A stretch of DNA of 64,000 nt from JACCZX01 sp038216465 (GTDB lineage: Bacteria > Pseudomonadota > Gammaproteobacteria > Burkholderiales > Burkholderiaceae_F): positions 56,111 through 120,110 of the forward strand of contig JBBQQC010000007.1 of assembly GCA_038216465.1 (NCBI GenBank). Direction: 5' to 3'. The position numbers and the translations under genes are program-made. The notes beneath the pieces were generated by a model. That model was not told where the DNA came from. It made no database searches and worked only from the letters and a program-made list of their open reading frames with translations. This document shows, in pieces, positions 18,595 through 26,575 of this stretch. Within the stretch, counting starts at the first letter, position 1, and every line of letters begins with the position of its first letter.

Positions 18595-19680
18595 GTGGCT
18601 GACGAACCGCTGCACCCCTTGCCCACGCCGGCGGAAAGTTCCACGCCTCCGCCGCCTGCTCCGTTCGAGATCAATCCGCGGGCACTACTTTGGATTGCGG
18701 TCCTGGGACTCGCGGTCGCGGTTTTCGCGGCGGGCTATTCCTACCGTCAGCTCGGCCACGCTAATCGCGAATCGGCGCGCAGGCTGGCCGAGCTTCAGCA
18801 GGCGATTGCCGTCGCCAATGACACGGCCAACCGTGCCGATGCCGAGGCCCGGTCAGCGCGACAGCAGGCCGCCGTAGTCGAAGCGAGACTGGCCGAAGAG
18901 CAAGGCCAGCGCGAGGCACTTGAGCAGTTGTATGCGGATTTGTCGCGCGGGCGCGATGAGGCCGTGCTGGTCGAAGTCGAGCGATTGATTACGGTGGGTG
19001 CGCAGGAGCTGCAGCTGAGCGGAAATGTGGCGACTGCGTTGGCTGCGCTGCAAACCGCCGATGCGCGGCTTGCGCGCTCCGACAACGCGCGATTCGTGCC
19101 GCTGCGGCGCGTACTGGCGCGCGATATAGAGCGTCTGAGAGCGGCGCCGGCGGTCGACTTCACGGGCATTGCATTGAAGCTCGATCAACTCGTCGCAGCG
19201 GTCGACAGCTGGCCGTTGCTCGCGGCGGTGACGGTGGCGCCGGCAACATCGAGTGAAGGCGTTGTCGATTCGACCCCAGCAGCGGACGCCACCGGGTGGT
19301 GGCAGCGTCAATGGCGGTCGCTGCAAGTCGAACTCGGCGAGTACCGCGATTTGATTCGCATTCGGCACGTCGATTCGCCGGAATCCGTGTTGCTCGACAG
19401 CCAGCAGCAAACGCTGGTGCGCCAACAGCTTCGGCTACGCCTGCTCAACGCGCGGCAAGCGCTGCTCGCGCGCAATGACCGGCTGTTTCGCGCCGATCTT
19501 TCCGAAGCACAGGCGCTGATTACACGCTACATCGACACACGATCGCCGTCGGTAGCGGCCGCGGTGGCGTTGATCAGGCAGCTTGCGTCGACGGCGTTGT
19601 CGGTCGAATTGCCCGCGATCGGCGATAGCATGACAGCGGTTCGCGCGGTACGCACCGCGCCTGTTTCGTCTGGCCGTTAG
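18595..19680 (+). CDS. hemX: HemX-like membrane protein (uroporphyrinogen operon)
   Basis: 361 residues with a proline-rich cytoplasmic start, a single membrane segment (~30-48), a coiled coil (~50-125) and a helical C-terminal domain. It matches the HemX family. Annotations often call this uroporphyrin-III C-methyltransferase, but no SAM-binding CobA motif is present, so a structural or regulatory role is more likely. GTG start at 18595. Sits between hemD and hemY as in other beta- and gammaproteobacteria. Confidence 0.88.
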   Translation: MADEPLHPLPTPAESSTPPPPAPFEINPRALLWIAVLGLAVAVFAAGYSYRQLGHANRESARRLAELQQAIAVANDTANRADAEARSARQQAAVVEARLAEEQGQREALEQLYADLSRGRDEAVLVEVERLITVGAQELQLSGNVATALAALQTADARLARSDNARFVPLRRVLARDIERLRAAPAVDFTGIALKLDQLVAAVDSWPLLAAVTVAPATSSEGVVDSTPAADATGWWQRQWRSLQVELGEYRDLIRIRHVDSPESVLLDSQQQTLVRQQLRLRLLNARQALLARNDRLFRADLSEAQALITRYIDTRSPSVAAAVALIRQLASTALSVELPAIGDSMTAVRAVRTAPVSSGR

Positions 19681-19692
19681 CACGGAGCTATC

Positions 19693-20967
19693 GTGCGCTG
19701 GCTGAGTTCGGCATTGTTGCTCGCCTTGCTGGCAGCGCTGACGGCGCTGTTTCTGAAAACCAATGTCGGCAATATTGCATTGTTCGTGCCGCCTTACCGC
19801 GTCGACGTCTCGGTGAATCTGGCCCTGGTGGCGCTGGTGCTATTGCTGAGTGCGGTCTATTGGGTGGCACGTGTTGTGCAGAAAATGGCGGATTTCCCCG
19901 AACAGGTGCGGCTGTATCGGGCGCGACGCGAGGAGATCGGCGGCAATCGCGCGCTGATCGAAGCGCTGAAGAATTTTCTGGAAGGCCGCTTCGCGCGAGC
20001 CGAAAAGTCGGCGCGCGCTGCGCAGTCGTCGACCTCCACCGCGGGCATTGCGGCGTTGGTCGGAGCACGCGCGGCGCATCGAATGCAGGAGTATGCGAGG
20101 CGTGACGAATGGCTTGATGTCGCCGGCCTTGACGCCGATATCGAGACGGCGCGGCTGGTGGTGAGCGCCGAAATGTTGACCGAGCAGCGCGAGAACGACG
20201 CCGCGTTGTCCGCGATCAATCGGCTGCAAGGCGAAGGGCGGCGCCACATTCATGCGATGCGAATTGCGCTGAGCGCGAATTTGCAGTCGGGGCGCTGGGA
20301 TGAAGCGCTGAAGGCGCTACGACTGCTCGAAAAGAGGAATGCGCTGCACCCTGTGTTGGCGCGCAAGCTTAAGTGCACCATTTATCGCGAGTTGTTTTTG
20401 GCCCAAAGTAGCGACTCAGCTGCGCTCGAAGCGTTGTGGCGCTCGGTACCCGAGGCCGAGCAACGCTCGCCCGACATTGCGCTCGAAGCGGCAAAGTTGT
20501 TCAACTCGTTGGGTACACGAATGAGTCGACTCGCGGCTGCGTCGATCGAGGCCGTTCTGCAGCAGCCGCCGGCGCAATGGGATGAAGCGTCGCTGCGGCT
20601 GCTCGACGAGTATGCGCGCGTCGACGCGGAGTCGCCGCGCGAGCAACTCGAACATGTCGAGATTTGGTTGAAGGATGCACCGCTCGCCGGAGGCGTGCGC
20701 GCTGCCTTGTTGCGGGCGGCGGGGCTGATCTGTCTACGCGAGCAACTGTGGGGCAAGGCAAAGGCCTATTTGCTGGAGAGTGTCGGGATCGTCAACGACG
20801 CGTCGACGCTGTTCGCACTGGCGCGCGTCGCCGACACGATTGGCGAAGAGTCGCAGGCTGCAGCGTATTTCAAGCAGGCCGCCGTCGAGTTTGCAAAGGA
20901 ACGGTCGTCGATCGTGGAATCGCCCGCGTCACTTTGGCGTGGCGCTCAGCGCGAACCCGGGGCCTAG
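19693..20967 (+). CDS. hemY: HemY protein, TPR membrane protein of the haem operon
   Basis: 424 residues: two N-terminal hydrophobic segments (~4-20 and ~40-60), the HemY_N domain with NIALFVPPYRVDVSVN, and helical TPR-like repeats through the rest. This is the proteobacterial HemY, not the protoporphyrinogen oxidase of the same name in Bacillus. Its function in late haem synthesis is not settled. GTG start 12 bp after hemX. It is the last gene of the operon, since a separate promoter-like sequence follows at 20988. Confidence 0.9.
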   Translation: MRWLSSALLLALLAALTALFLKTNVGNIALFVPPYRVDVSVNLALVALVLLLSAVYWVARVVQKMADFPEQVRLYRARREEIGGNRALIEALKNFLEGRFARAEKSARAAQSSTSTAGIAALVGARAAHRMQEYARRDEWLDVAGLDADIETARLVVSAEMLTEQRENDAALSAINRLQGEGRRHIHAMRIALSANLQSGRWDEALKALRLLEKRNALHPVLARKLKCTIYRELFLAQSSDSAALEALWRSVPEAEQRSPDIALEAAKLFNSLGTRMSRLAAASIEAVLQQPPAQWDEASLRLLDEYARVDAESPREQLEHVEIWLKDAPLAGGVRAALLRAAGLICLREQLWGKAKAYLLESVGIVNDASTLFALARVADTIGEESQAAAYFKQAAVEFAKERSSIVESPASLWRGAQREPGA

Positions 20968-20987
20968 AGATTCGGCTATACCCTCGC

Positions 20988-21015
20988 TTGACACGCTAGC
21001 CGACCGCCCCATACT
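20988..21015 (+). promoter_or_regulatory. Sigma-70-type promoter for the second TRAP binding protein
   Basis: TTGACA (20988-20993) and CATACT (21010-21015) are separated by 16 bp, close to consensus. A transcript starting near 21022 would include GGAG (21039-21042) and the ATG at 21049. It separates this gene from the hem operon. Confidence 0.6.
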
Positions 21016-21048
21016 GGGTACTAATTTCTTGGAATCGTGGAGCATGCA

Positions 21049-22023
21049 ATGAACCTCGCTTCGTGTTCGGCGCTGGTCGCGGCGCTTGTCTTCGGCGCGA
21101 TTACGCCGATAGCGGCGCAGACGACGGTCAAACTGGGCTATGCCACTTCGCCGACATCGCACTACGGTGTCGGCTCAAACGTGTTTTGCGAGGAGATGGA
21201 AAAGCGGACCAGCGGCCGTTACAGGTGCCAGCAATTTCCAGGTTCGGCACTAGGCGGCGAGCGCGAGATGATCGAGGCGGTGCAACTTGGCACGCTCGAC
21301 ATCGTCAACACATCCACCGGGCCGATCGGAAACTTTGTGCCCGAAGTCAACATCGTCGACATTCCTTTCCTGTTTCGCGACTACGACCATGCGCGGCGCG
21401 TTATGGATGGACCGATCGGCGACGACTTGCGCGCGAAATTTCCAGCGAAGGGGCTGATCGCATTGGCGTGGACCGAAAACGGCTTTCGCCACATGACCAA
21501 CAGCAAGCGTCCGATCGTGAAGCCGGAGGATGCCAAGGGCCTGAAGATACGCAGCATGCAGAACAAGGTTCACATGCAGGCGTTTCAGTCGATTGGCATT
21601 CAACCGACGCCGATGGCATTTCCCGAGTTGTTCGGTGCGTTGCAAACGGGCGTCGTCGACGGGCAGGAAAATCCGATTCCCGTGATTCTGTCGGCCAAAT
21701 TTTCGCAGGTGCAAAAGTATCTGTCGCTCACCGGCCACGTATATTCCCCGGCGTTGCTGATCGTATCGCCTGCGTTGTGGAACAAACTTTCGGATGCTGA
21801 CAAGAAGGCCTTCACCGAAGCGGGCAAAGTCGCTTCTGCCGCGCAGCGCAAGAAAGTTAACGACGACGAGCGCGACGGCATCGCGCAACTGCGCGCGGGC
21901 GGGATGGAAATCGTCACGGCGGTCGACAACCAGGCATTTCGTAACGCGATGACGCCGGTATGGGCCGACTTCGCGAAACAGTTCGGCGCTGAAAACATCC
22001 GGCAGATCCAGGACGCCAAGTGA
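21049..22023 (+). CDS. dctP: TRAP transporter substrate-binding protein (DctP), no permease adjacent
   Basis: 324-residue periplasmic binding protein with a cleavable signal (hydrophobic core ~5-22, cut near PIAAQ). It is the classical DctP type: FPGSALGGEREMIEAVQLGTLDI, then GLKIRSMQNKVH with the ligand-binding arginine, and FGALQTGVVDGQENP. This form usually binds C4-dicarboxylates or sugar acids; the substrate here is unknown. ATG 21049 is preferred to GTG 21037 because GGAG at 21039-21042 is then well placed. No permease gene touches it; the nearest dctQM pair without its own binder is at 26.6-28.4 kb on the other strand. Confidence 0.92.
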   Translation: MNLASCSALVAALVFGAITPIAAQTTVKLGYATSPTSHYGVGSNVFCEEMEKRTSGRYRCQQFPGSALGGEREMIEAVQLGTLDIVNTSTGPIGNFVPEVNIVDIPFLFRDYDHARRVMDGPIGDDLRAKFPAKGLIALAWTENGFRHMTNSKRPIVKPEDAKGLKIRSMQNKVHMQAFQSIGIQPTPMAFPELFGALQTGVVDGQENPIPVILSAKFSQVQKYLSLTGHVYSPALLIVSPALWNKLSDADKKAFTEAGKVASAAQRKKVNDDERDGIAQLRAGGMEIVTAVDNQAFRNAMTPVWADFAKQFGAENIRQIQDAK

Positions 22024-22055
22024 GACGAACTCGAACCCGGATGTTTCGTTGAGGC

Positions 22056-22076
22056 TAACTTCGCGTAGCGAAGTTA
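22056..22076. terminator. Perfect hairpin between dctP and crcB
   Basis: TAACTTCGC, loop GTA, GCGAAGTTA: a perfect 9-bp stem in the 62-bp gap between convergent genes, 32 bp after the dctP stop. It lacks a T-run but its position suits a bidirectional terminator. Confidence 0.5.
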
Positions 22077-22085
22077 AGGCCGCCG

Positions 22086-22475
22086 CTAGAAAAGTCGGGC
22101 GGCTGGCGATGCCAAGCTCAGGCCAAACCAGAGTGCGAGCAATCCTGCAACGACGCTTAGCACGATGTTCGATCCGGCAACCAGAATGTCACCGCGCTTG
22201 AGCAGAAACATGGTTTCCAAGCCAAAAGCGGAAAACGTCGTGAAGCCTCCGAGCAGGCCGGTGAACAGCAACAAGCGCACGTTGGGAGACAGAAAGCCGT
22301 ATTCCTCGGCCAAGCCGGCCAACACACCCGCGATCAAACATCCGGCGACATTGACCGCGAAGGTCCCGGCGGGAAATCTCCAGTCGATCGTGTGATGCAG
22401 TACCCATCCGGAAACCTTGTAGCGGGCGGCTGAGCCAACCGCACCGCCCAACGCAACCAGAACGATTTCCTTCAT
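22086..22475 (-). CDS. crcB: Fluoride ion channel CrcB/Fluc
   Basis: 129 residues with four membrane segments, exporting fluoride as a dual-topology dimer. The family signatures GGAVGSAARY at the N-terminus, GTFAVNVAGC with the conserved Asn, and GLLGGFTTFSAFGLE with the phenylalanine/threonine track are all present. ATG start. The upstream 57 bp were checked for a fluoride riboswitch and none was recognised. Confidence 0.95.
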   Translation of the reverse strand: MKEIVLVALGGAVGSAARYKVSGWVLHHTIDWRFPAGTFAVNVAGCLIAGVLAGLAEEYGFLSPNVRLLLFTGLLGGFTTFSAFGLETMFLLKRGDILVAGSNIVLSVVAGLLALWFGLSLASPAARLF

Positions 22476-22532
22476 CGCGTCTCCCTGCAGCAGGCGGCAG
22501 TGCCTCGCACTTTTCCACCAGCCCCGGCTTGC

Positions 22533-23078
22533 TTACAGCGGCAGCATGGCGGATACCAGCAATATCAGTAGGCCGGAGACGGTTAGTGAAACCGCAACAT
22601 GCTCGGCTGACTCGCTATCCTTGACGCCGAGCAGTCTGCGGTTGCCGCTGGCCCACCACCCACAGCTGATCACGAACGCTATCGCAAAGACGAAAATGCC
22701 GGGCAGCAGTACAAGCGCAACGCCAGCCAAGTACATGGGTACATACCCAATCACCGCAACCGCGATAGCGCGCAACCATTGCCGTGGCAGCGAATACACT
22801 CTTAACAGCGCCGCGGCGACGAGCCCCTGCACCAATGGCACCAATGTCAGGCCACCCCACAGCGAAATGAACGGCTGGGAATCACGATTTCGCTGCACTT
22901 TGTAGCCGAAAACCTCGTTCCAATCGGTGTTGAAGTTACGCACGCCGATCTCGCATGCAATTGCGACGCAGAGCGCACCCAACGCCGCCAGTGCAAACAG
23001 GGCAATCGGTAGGCGGCGATCGCCGAAGCGTGGCTCGAGCGCATCCCACCAGGTGTTCGGACGCGTCAATCGTTTCAC
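22533..23078 (-). CDS. YIP1-family integral membrane protein
   Basis: 181 residues with five hydrophobic segments after a short basic start (RLTRPNTWWDALEPRF). The pattern of segments, with YVPMYLAGVALVLLPG in the third quarter and ASGNRRLLGVKDSESAEHV before the last segment, suits the bacterial Yip1/DUF1282 group, for which no function is established. It lies between crcB and a strong terminator, probably co-transcribed with crcB (58-bp gap). Confidence 0.6.
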   Translation of the reverse strand: MKRLTRPNTWWDALEPRFGDRRLPIALFALAALGALCVAIACEIGVRNFNTDWNEVFGYKVQRNRDSQPFISLWGGLTLVPLVQGLVAAALLRVYSLPRQWLRAIAVAVIGYVPMYLAGVALVLLPGIFVFAIAFVISCGWWASGNRRLLGVKDSESAEHVAVSLTVSGLLILLVSAMLPL

Positions 23079-23093
23079 TGCCTTTGGAGTCCT

Positions 23094-23122
23094 AAAAAAA
23101 AGCCCGCGCCAAGACGCGGGCT
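23094..23122 (-). terminator. Rho-independent terminator of the symporter operon
   Basis: Read on the minus strand: AGCCCGCG, 6-nt loop, CGCGGGCT, then a run of seven to eight T. This is the clearest intrinsic terminator in the window, 23 bp after the stop of the sodium symporter gene and before the YIP1-like gene. Confidence 0.92.
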
Positions 23123-23144
23123 CGTGAACTAATAGACCCGCCGA

Positions 23145-25232
23145 TCAGGTGGCGACCGTATTCACCGTGTCGCCGCGCAGATTCGGGTAACGCACGTGCT
23201 CGACCAGCTCCTGCACCTGACGGCCGGGCTTCGGTGTGAGCAAGCTGACGATGACGATCGTAAGCAATCCTGCCGGCAATCCGAACACCCCCGCCGAGAT
23301 CGGGTTTAGGCCGAACCACAGATCCATCTTCGGCACGCCCATGTTGGTGAAGAAGGGGTACGTCCGCATCATGTAGAGCAGGCAGACGCTCAAGCCGACC
23401 AACATGCCGGCGATGGCGCCCCATTTGGTCGCGCGTTTCCAGAAAACCCCGAGCACCAGCGGCGGGAAGAACGCTGATGCCGCGATCGAAAACGCGGCCC
23501 CCACCAGAAACAAGATGTCTCCCGGTCGAAGCGACGTCACGTAAGCCGCGATCAACGCGACGAACACCAGCAGCCCCTTGGAAAGCGTCACGCGGCGCGT
23601 GGTGGACGCCGACGGGTCGATCATCTTGTAATAGAGATCGTGCGACAGCGCGTTCGAGATCGTCAACAGCAATCCATCCGCGGTCGATAGAGCCGCGGCA
23701 AGACCGCCCGCGGCCACCAGTCCCGAGACCACATACGGCAGCCCCGCGATCTCGGGCGTCGCCAGCACGATCAAGTCGCCTCCTATCAATATTTCCGAGA
23801 GCTGAACAATGCCGTCGCCATTGATGTCGGTTATGTTCAGCAGCGTCGGGTCGACCCTCGCCCATGCTGCCGCCCACGCCGGCAACGAAGCGAAGTTGCT
23901 GCCGACCAAGTGGGTGTAAACGTCGTACTTGGCAAGTACCGCAAGGCATGGCGCCGTGAAGTACAGCAAGAAGATGAAGAAAAGCGACCAGAACACCGAG
24001 TCGCGCGCCTGTTGCACGCTGGGCGTCGTGTAGTACCGCATCAGGATATGCGGCAAAGCGGCCGTCCCGAACATCATGCAGAACACGATCCCGAGGAAGT
24101 TCAGCCGAGCCAAGTCGCGTGCTGCCTCGTCTTTGCCGGGATACGGATCTGCATGCGCGTGCGGTGGCGCGGCCCGCGCGGCCAGACCCCGATCCTTGGT
24201 GGCGGCTGCTTTCCATTTCTCCACGTCGGTCGGATATTCGGTCAGCGCCTTCTGCACTGGATTGATCTGCGCCGCCGTTGCGTTGGCAGCCTTGAGATCG
24301 GTCAGGCGCTTTTCAAGCGTCGCGCGCCCTTCAGGGAAGCCCTTGGCGGGATCCTTCAGCGCAGTCGCTGCGGCGTCGGCCCGACTCTTGAAGATTGCGC
24401 GGACTTCGGCTTCCTTCGGATCGGCAAAGATTTTCTTCTCGACCTCCGCAAGCTTTTGCATCGTCTGGCCATAAGCCAGCTGCGGTATCGGTATCCCCGT
24501 GTGCTTCAGGCCTAGCCACACGACGGGTGTCATGTAAGCAATGATCAGGATGATGTATTGAGCGACCTGCGTCCAGGTAACCGCACGCATGCCGCCCAGC
24601 ATCGAGCACACCAATATGCCGCCAAGGCCGACGAATACGCCGATTCTGAACTCGAGGCCGGTAAATCGGCTCGTGATCAGACCTACGCCGTATATCTGCG
24701 CCACGACATAGACGAAGGAACAGATGATCGCGGCTACGATGCCGATTGAACGAATGGCGTTGCCGCCGTAACGGGCGCCAAGAAAGTCAGGGATCGTGAA
24801 CTGACCGAACTTACGCAGATACGGTGCCAGCAGGAACGCGACCAGGCAGTAGCCTCCGGTCCATCCCATCACAAACGAGAGCCCGTCGTATCCGGCCAGA
24901 TACAAGGTACCGGCCATGCCGATGAACGACGCCGCGCTCATCCAGTCCGCGCCGGTCGCCATGCCGTTGAACAGCGCCGGAACGCGTCGGCCGGCGACGT
25001 AATACTCCGCGACCTCGCCGGTGCGGCTCATGATCCCGATGCCCGCGTACAGCCCGATCGTTGCAATCAGGAACGCGTATCCGATGTACTGGCGCGACAA
25101 TCCGAGTTGCTCGGCAATCGCCAGCAGAATCAGGAACGTTATGAAGCCGCCCGTGTACCAGGTGTAATACTTCCGCAACTGGTTAAAGAAGGCGCGATTC
25201 TGGCTGATAGAAACAGTGTTGGATGCGGCCAT
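23145..25232 (-). CDS. Sodium:solute symporter, VC_2705/ActP-like, with soluble insertion
   Basis: 695-residue SSS-family transporter, probably for acetate or another small monocarboxylate. Core features: TGEVAEYYVAGRRVPALFNGMATGADWMSAASFIGMAG-type opening (only parts quoted here by position 68-107), and ALSTADGLLLTISNALSHD in the later half. Two extras stand out. Residues ~245-370 form a charged, alanine/lysine-rich soluble insertion between membrane segments. Residues ~467-478 read DINGDGIVQLSE, a near-perfect EF-hand loop (D1, N3, D5, E12). The ATG overlaps the stop of the small DUF4212 gene by 1 bp, a pairing typical of this subfamily. Confidence 0.9.
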   Translation of the reverse strand: MAASNTVSISQNRAFFNQLRKYYTWYTGGFITFLILLAIAEQLGLSRQYIGYAFLIATIGLYAGIGIMSRTGEVAEYYVAGRRVPALFNGMATGADWMSAASFIGMAGTLYLAGYDGLSFVMGWTGGYCLVAFLLAPYLRKFGQFTIPDFLGARYGGNAIRSIGIVAAIICSFVYVVAQIYGVGLITSRFTGLEFRIGVFVGLGGILVCSMLGGMRAVTWTQVAQYIILIIAYMTPVVWLGLKHTGIPIPQLAYGQTMQKLAEVEKKIFADPKEAEVRAIFKSRADAAATALKDPAKGFPEGRATLEKRLTDLKAANATAAQINPVQKALTEYPTDVEKWKAAATKDRGLAARAAPPHAHADPYPGKDEAARDLARLNFLGIVFCMMFGTAALPHILMRYYTTPSVQQARDSVFWSLFFIFLLYFTAPCLAVLAKYDVYTHLVGSNFASLPAWAAAWARVDPTLLNITDINGDGIVQLSEILIGGDLIVLATPEIAGLPYVVSGLVAAGGLAAALSTADGLLLTISNALSHDLYYKMIDPSASTTRRVTLSKGLLVFVALIAAYVTSLRPGDILFLVGAAFSIAASAFFPPLVLGVFWKRATKWGAIAGMLVGLSVCLLYMMRTYPFFTNMGVPKMDLWFGLNPISAGVFGLPAGLLTIVIVSLLTPKPGRQVQELVEHVRYPNLRGDTVNTVAT

Positions 25233-25495
25233 TACTCGTCTCCCTCGTCGACGTTGTACTCCAGGTCAAGCTGCCGCATCTTTTTGGCATAGACATAGAT
25301 AAGCACAACATAAACGATCAGCGAGCCCTGGGCCGCCATATAAAACGAAAGTGGCCAGCCGAAGAAATTGATCTCGGCAAGAGGTCGCGCAAACCAGGCC
25401 ATGACGTAAGTAACAACGAACCAGATGGCGAGGAGTACTCCGGTCAGGCGGAGGTTTCTGCGCCAATATTCTTGATGTTTTGCAGTGAGCTGCAT
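25232..25495 (-). CDS. DUF4212 small subunit of sodium/substrate symporter
   Basis: 87 residues with two membrane segments (~15-35 and ~50-70). The family hallmarks are YWRRNLRLTGVLLAIWF, FARPLAEINFFGWPLSFYMAAQG and the ending YAKKMRQLDLEY. DUF4212 proteins are always encoded just before a VC_2705-type symporter and are presumed to be its small subunit. A strong AGGAGAAGGAGA ribosome binding site lies just before the ATG. Stop and next start share one base. Confidence 0.93.
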   Translation of the reverse strand: MQLTAKHQEYWRRNLRLTGVLLAIWFVVTYVMAWFARPLAEINFFGWPLSFYMAAQGSLIVYVVLIYVYAKKMRQLDLEYNVDEGDE

Positions 25496-25580
25496 TTGTC
25501 TCCTTCTCCTATGACGTTGATACGTTCGTTGTTATTTGATTTGATCACTAGCGGCAGTGCTTTCCAGGTTCGGAACCCTT

Positions 25581-26195
25581 TTATTCGCCGGCCGCCTGTG
25601 GCGCCGTCTGTTCCAAGTCGCGCTTCAGGGTCGCGGCATACTTGGGCTCGAATTTCGTCAGTTCCTCGTACATGTGCCATGCCTCCCGGCTGCGACCCAG
25701 GTGATGGTAGGTCATACCGAGTTGATAGTAACCGTAAGGGCTGAAGGGTTGCAGCTTAATGTTGCGTTTTAGCGCCACGATGGCTTCGTCCAGGCGCCCC
25801 TGCCGGATCAACACCAAACCCAAGCCATAGCAGGCGCGGTCCAACGCCGGGTTCAGCTCTAATGCCTTACGGAACGCTCGTTCGGCTTCCGCCAATTGAT
25901 CGCGCGCGTCGTAAATAAAGCCAAGGTTGAACCAGGCGTCCGCTGCCTTTGGGTGGCGTGCAACCAGCTCATTGAATTCGTGGATAGCAGCGACTTGATC
26001 ACCGGCCTTGGCGTACAGATTCCCGATGACAGCACGCGCGTATTTGTCGCTCGGATCGATGCGCAGAATCTCTCGGTATGCATCGATCGCGCGCGACCGA
26101 TTCTTGAATACCAATGCTGCGTTGCCGCGCCGCGTGAGCCACCATTTGGTGACTCTTCGGGTCAGTGCGTTCAGCGTGGGGTTTGCTGGTTCCAC
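25581..26195 (-). CDS. Tetratricopeptide repeat protein
   Basis: About 204 residues from a GTG at 26195; the frame is open to an ATG at 26243, and the start is uncertain. Four or five TPR units follow, for example AIDAYREILRIDPSDKYA, AIHEFNELVARHPKAADAW, AERAFRKALELNPALDRA and EAIVALKRNIKLQPFSPYG. No signal peptide or enzyme domain is visible, so it is a protein-interaction scaffold of unknown partner. It overlaps the end of the upstream membrane-protein gene by at least 25 bp in another frame and lies upstream of the DUF4212/symporter operon. Confidence 0.85.
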   Translation of the reverse strand: MEPANPTLNALTRRVTKWWLTRRGNAALVFKNRSRAIDAYREILRIDPSDKYARAVIGNLYAKAGDQVAAIHEFNELVARHPKAADAWFNLGFIYDARDQLAEAERAFRKALELNPALDRACYGLGLVLIRQGRLDEAIVALKRNIKLQPFSPYGYYQLGMTYHHLGRSREAWHMYEELTKFEPKYAATLKRDLEQTAPQAAGE

Positions 26196-26506
26196 GCCGC
26201 CGCCCATTTTTCGCAAGCAGGCTGTTCCAACTGGCCCTTGCATGCCTGACGATGCTCAAAGCCCAGCCAGAAGTAAGCAAACACTAGAAACAAAAACGTG
26301 CCCACCGGGATGTGGCGGTCGAGCACCACTTTCGGAGTGATCAGGCGAAACAGCTTGACGACCGGTCGTGCGATCAATTCAAACAGGCGATAGAGCAGAT
26401 TGTTACGACGCTGGGGCCAGTTGAAAACGCCGACCAGCCCCTGACCCGCCAAGGCCAGGGCTGCAACGAGAACCAGCGTCTGTGTGATCTGTAAAAACAA
26501 GGCCAT
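26171..26506 (-). CDS. Small membrane protein, YggT-like
   Basis: 111 residues with two hydrophobic segments (~5-28 and ~68-84) around a loop reading RRNNLLYRLFELIARPVVKLFRLITP. That loop recalls the YggT family pattern (…YRL…PV…P), but the match is loose. It ends with a cysteine-containing hydrophilic tail (ACKGQ..PACEKW). No function can be assigned. Its 3' end overlaps the TPR gene in a different frame, so the two are probably one operon. Confidence 0.6.
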   Translation of the reverse strand: MALFLQITQTLVLVAALALAGQGLVGVFNWPQRRNNLLYRLFELIARPVVKLFRLITPKVVLDRHIPVGTFLFLVFAYFWLGFEHRQACKGQLEQPACEKWAAAWNQQTPR

Positions 26507-26575
26507 GGGTCAATGATGCGCTGCAGCTAGCGACCTGTGGTCATTCTTGCATAGTCGTGCAGCGGTGTGAATCCA

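Noticed and set aside
18595..19680. Uroporphyrinogen methyltransferase activity for HemX
   Set aside because: The name is often transferred, but there is no SAM-binding motif; it is a membrane-anchored coiled-coil protein.
19693..20967. Protoporphyrinogen oxidase for HemY
   Set aside because: No FAD-binding GxGxxG; the protein is the TPR-type proteobacterial HemY.
22476..22532. Fluoride riboswitch before crcB
   Set aside because: Looked for the crcB motif in the 57-bp gap; no matching conserved loop or pseudoknot sequence was seen.
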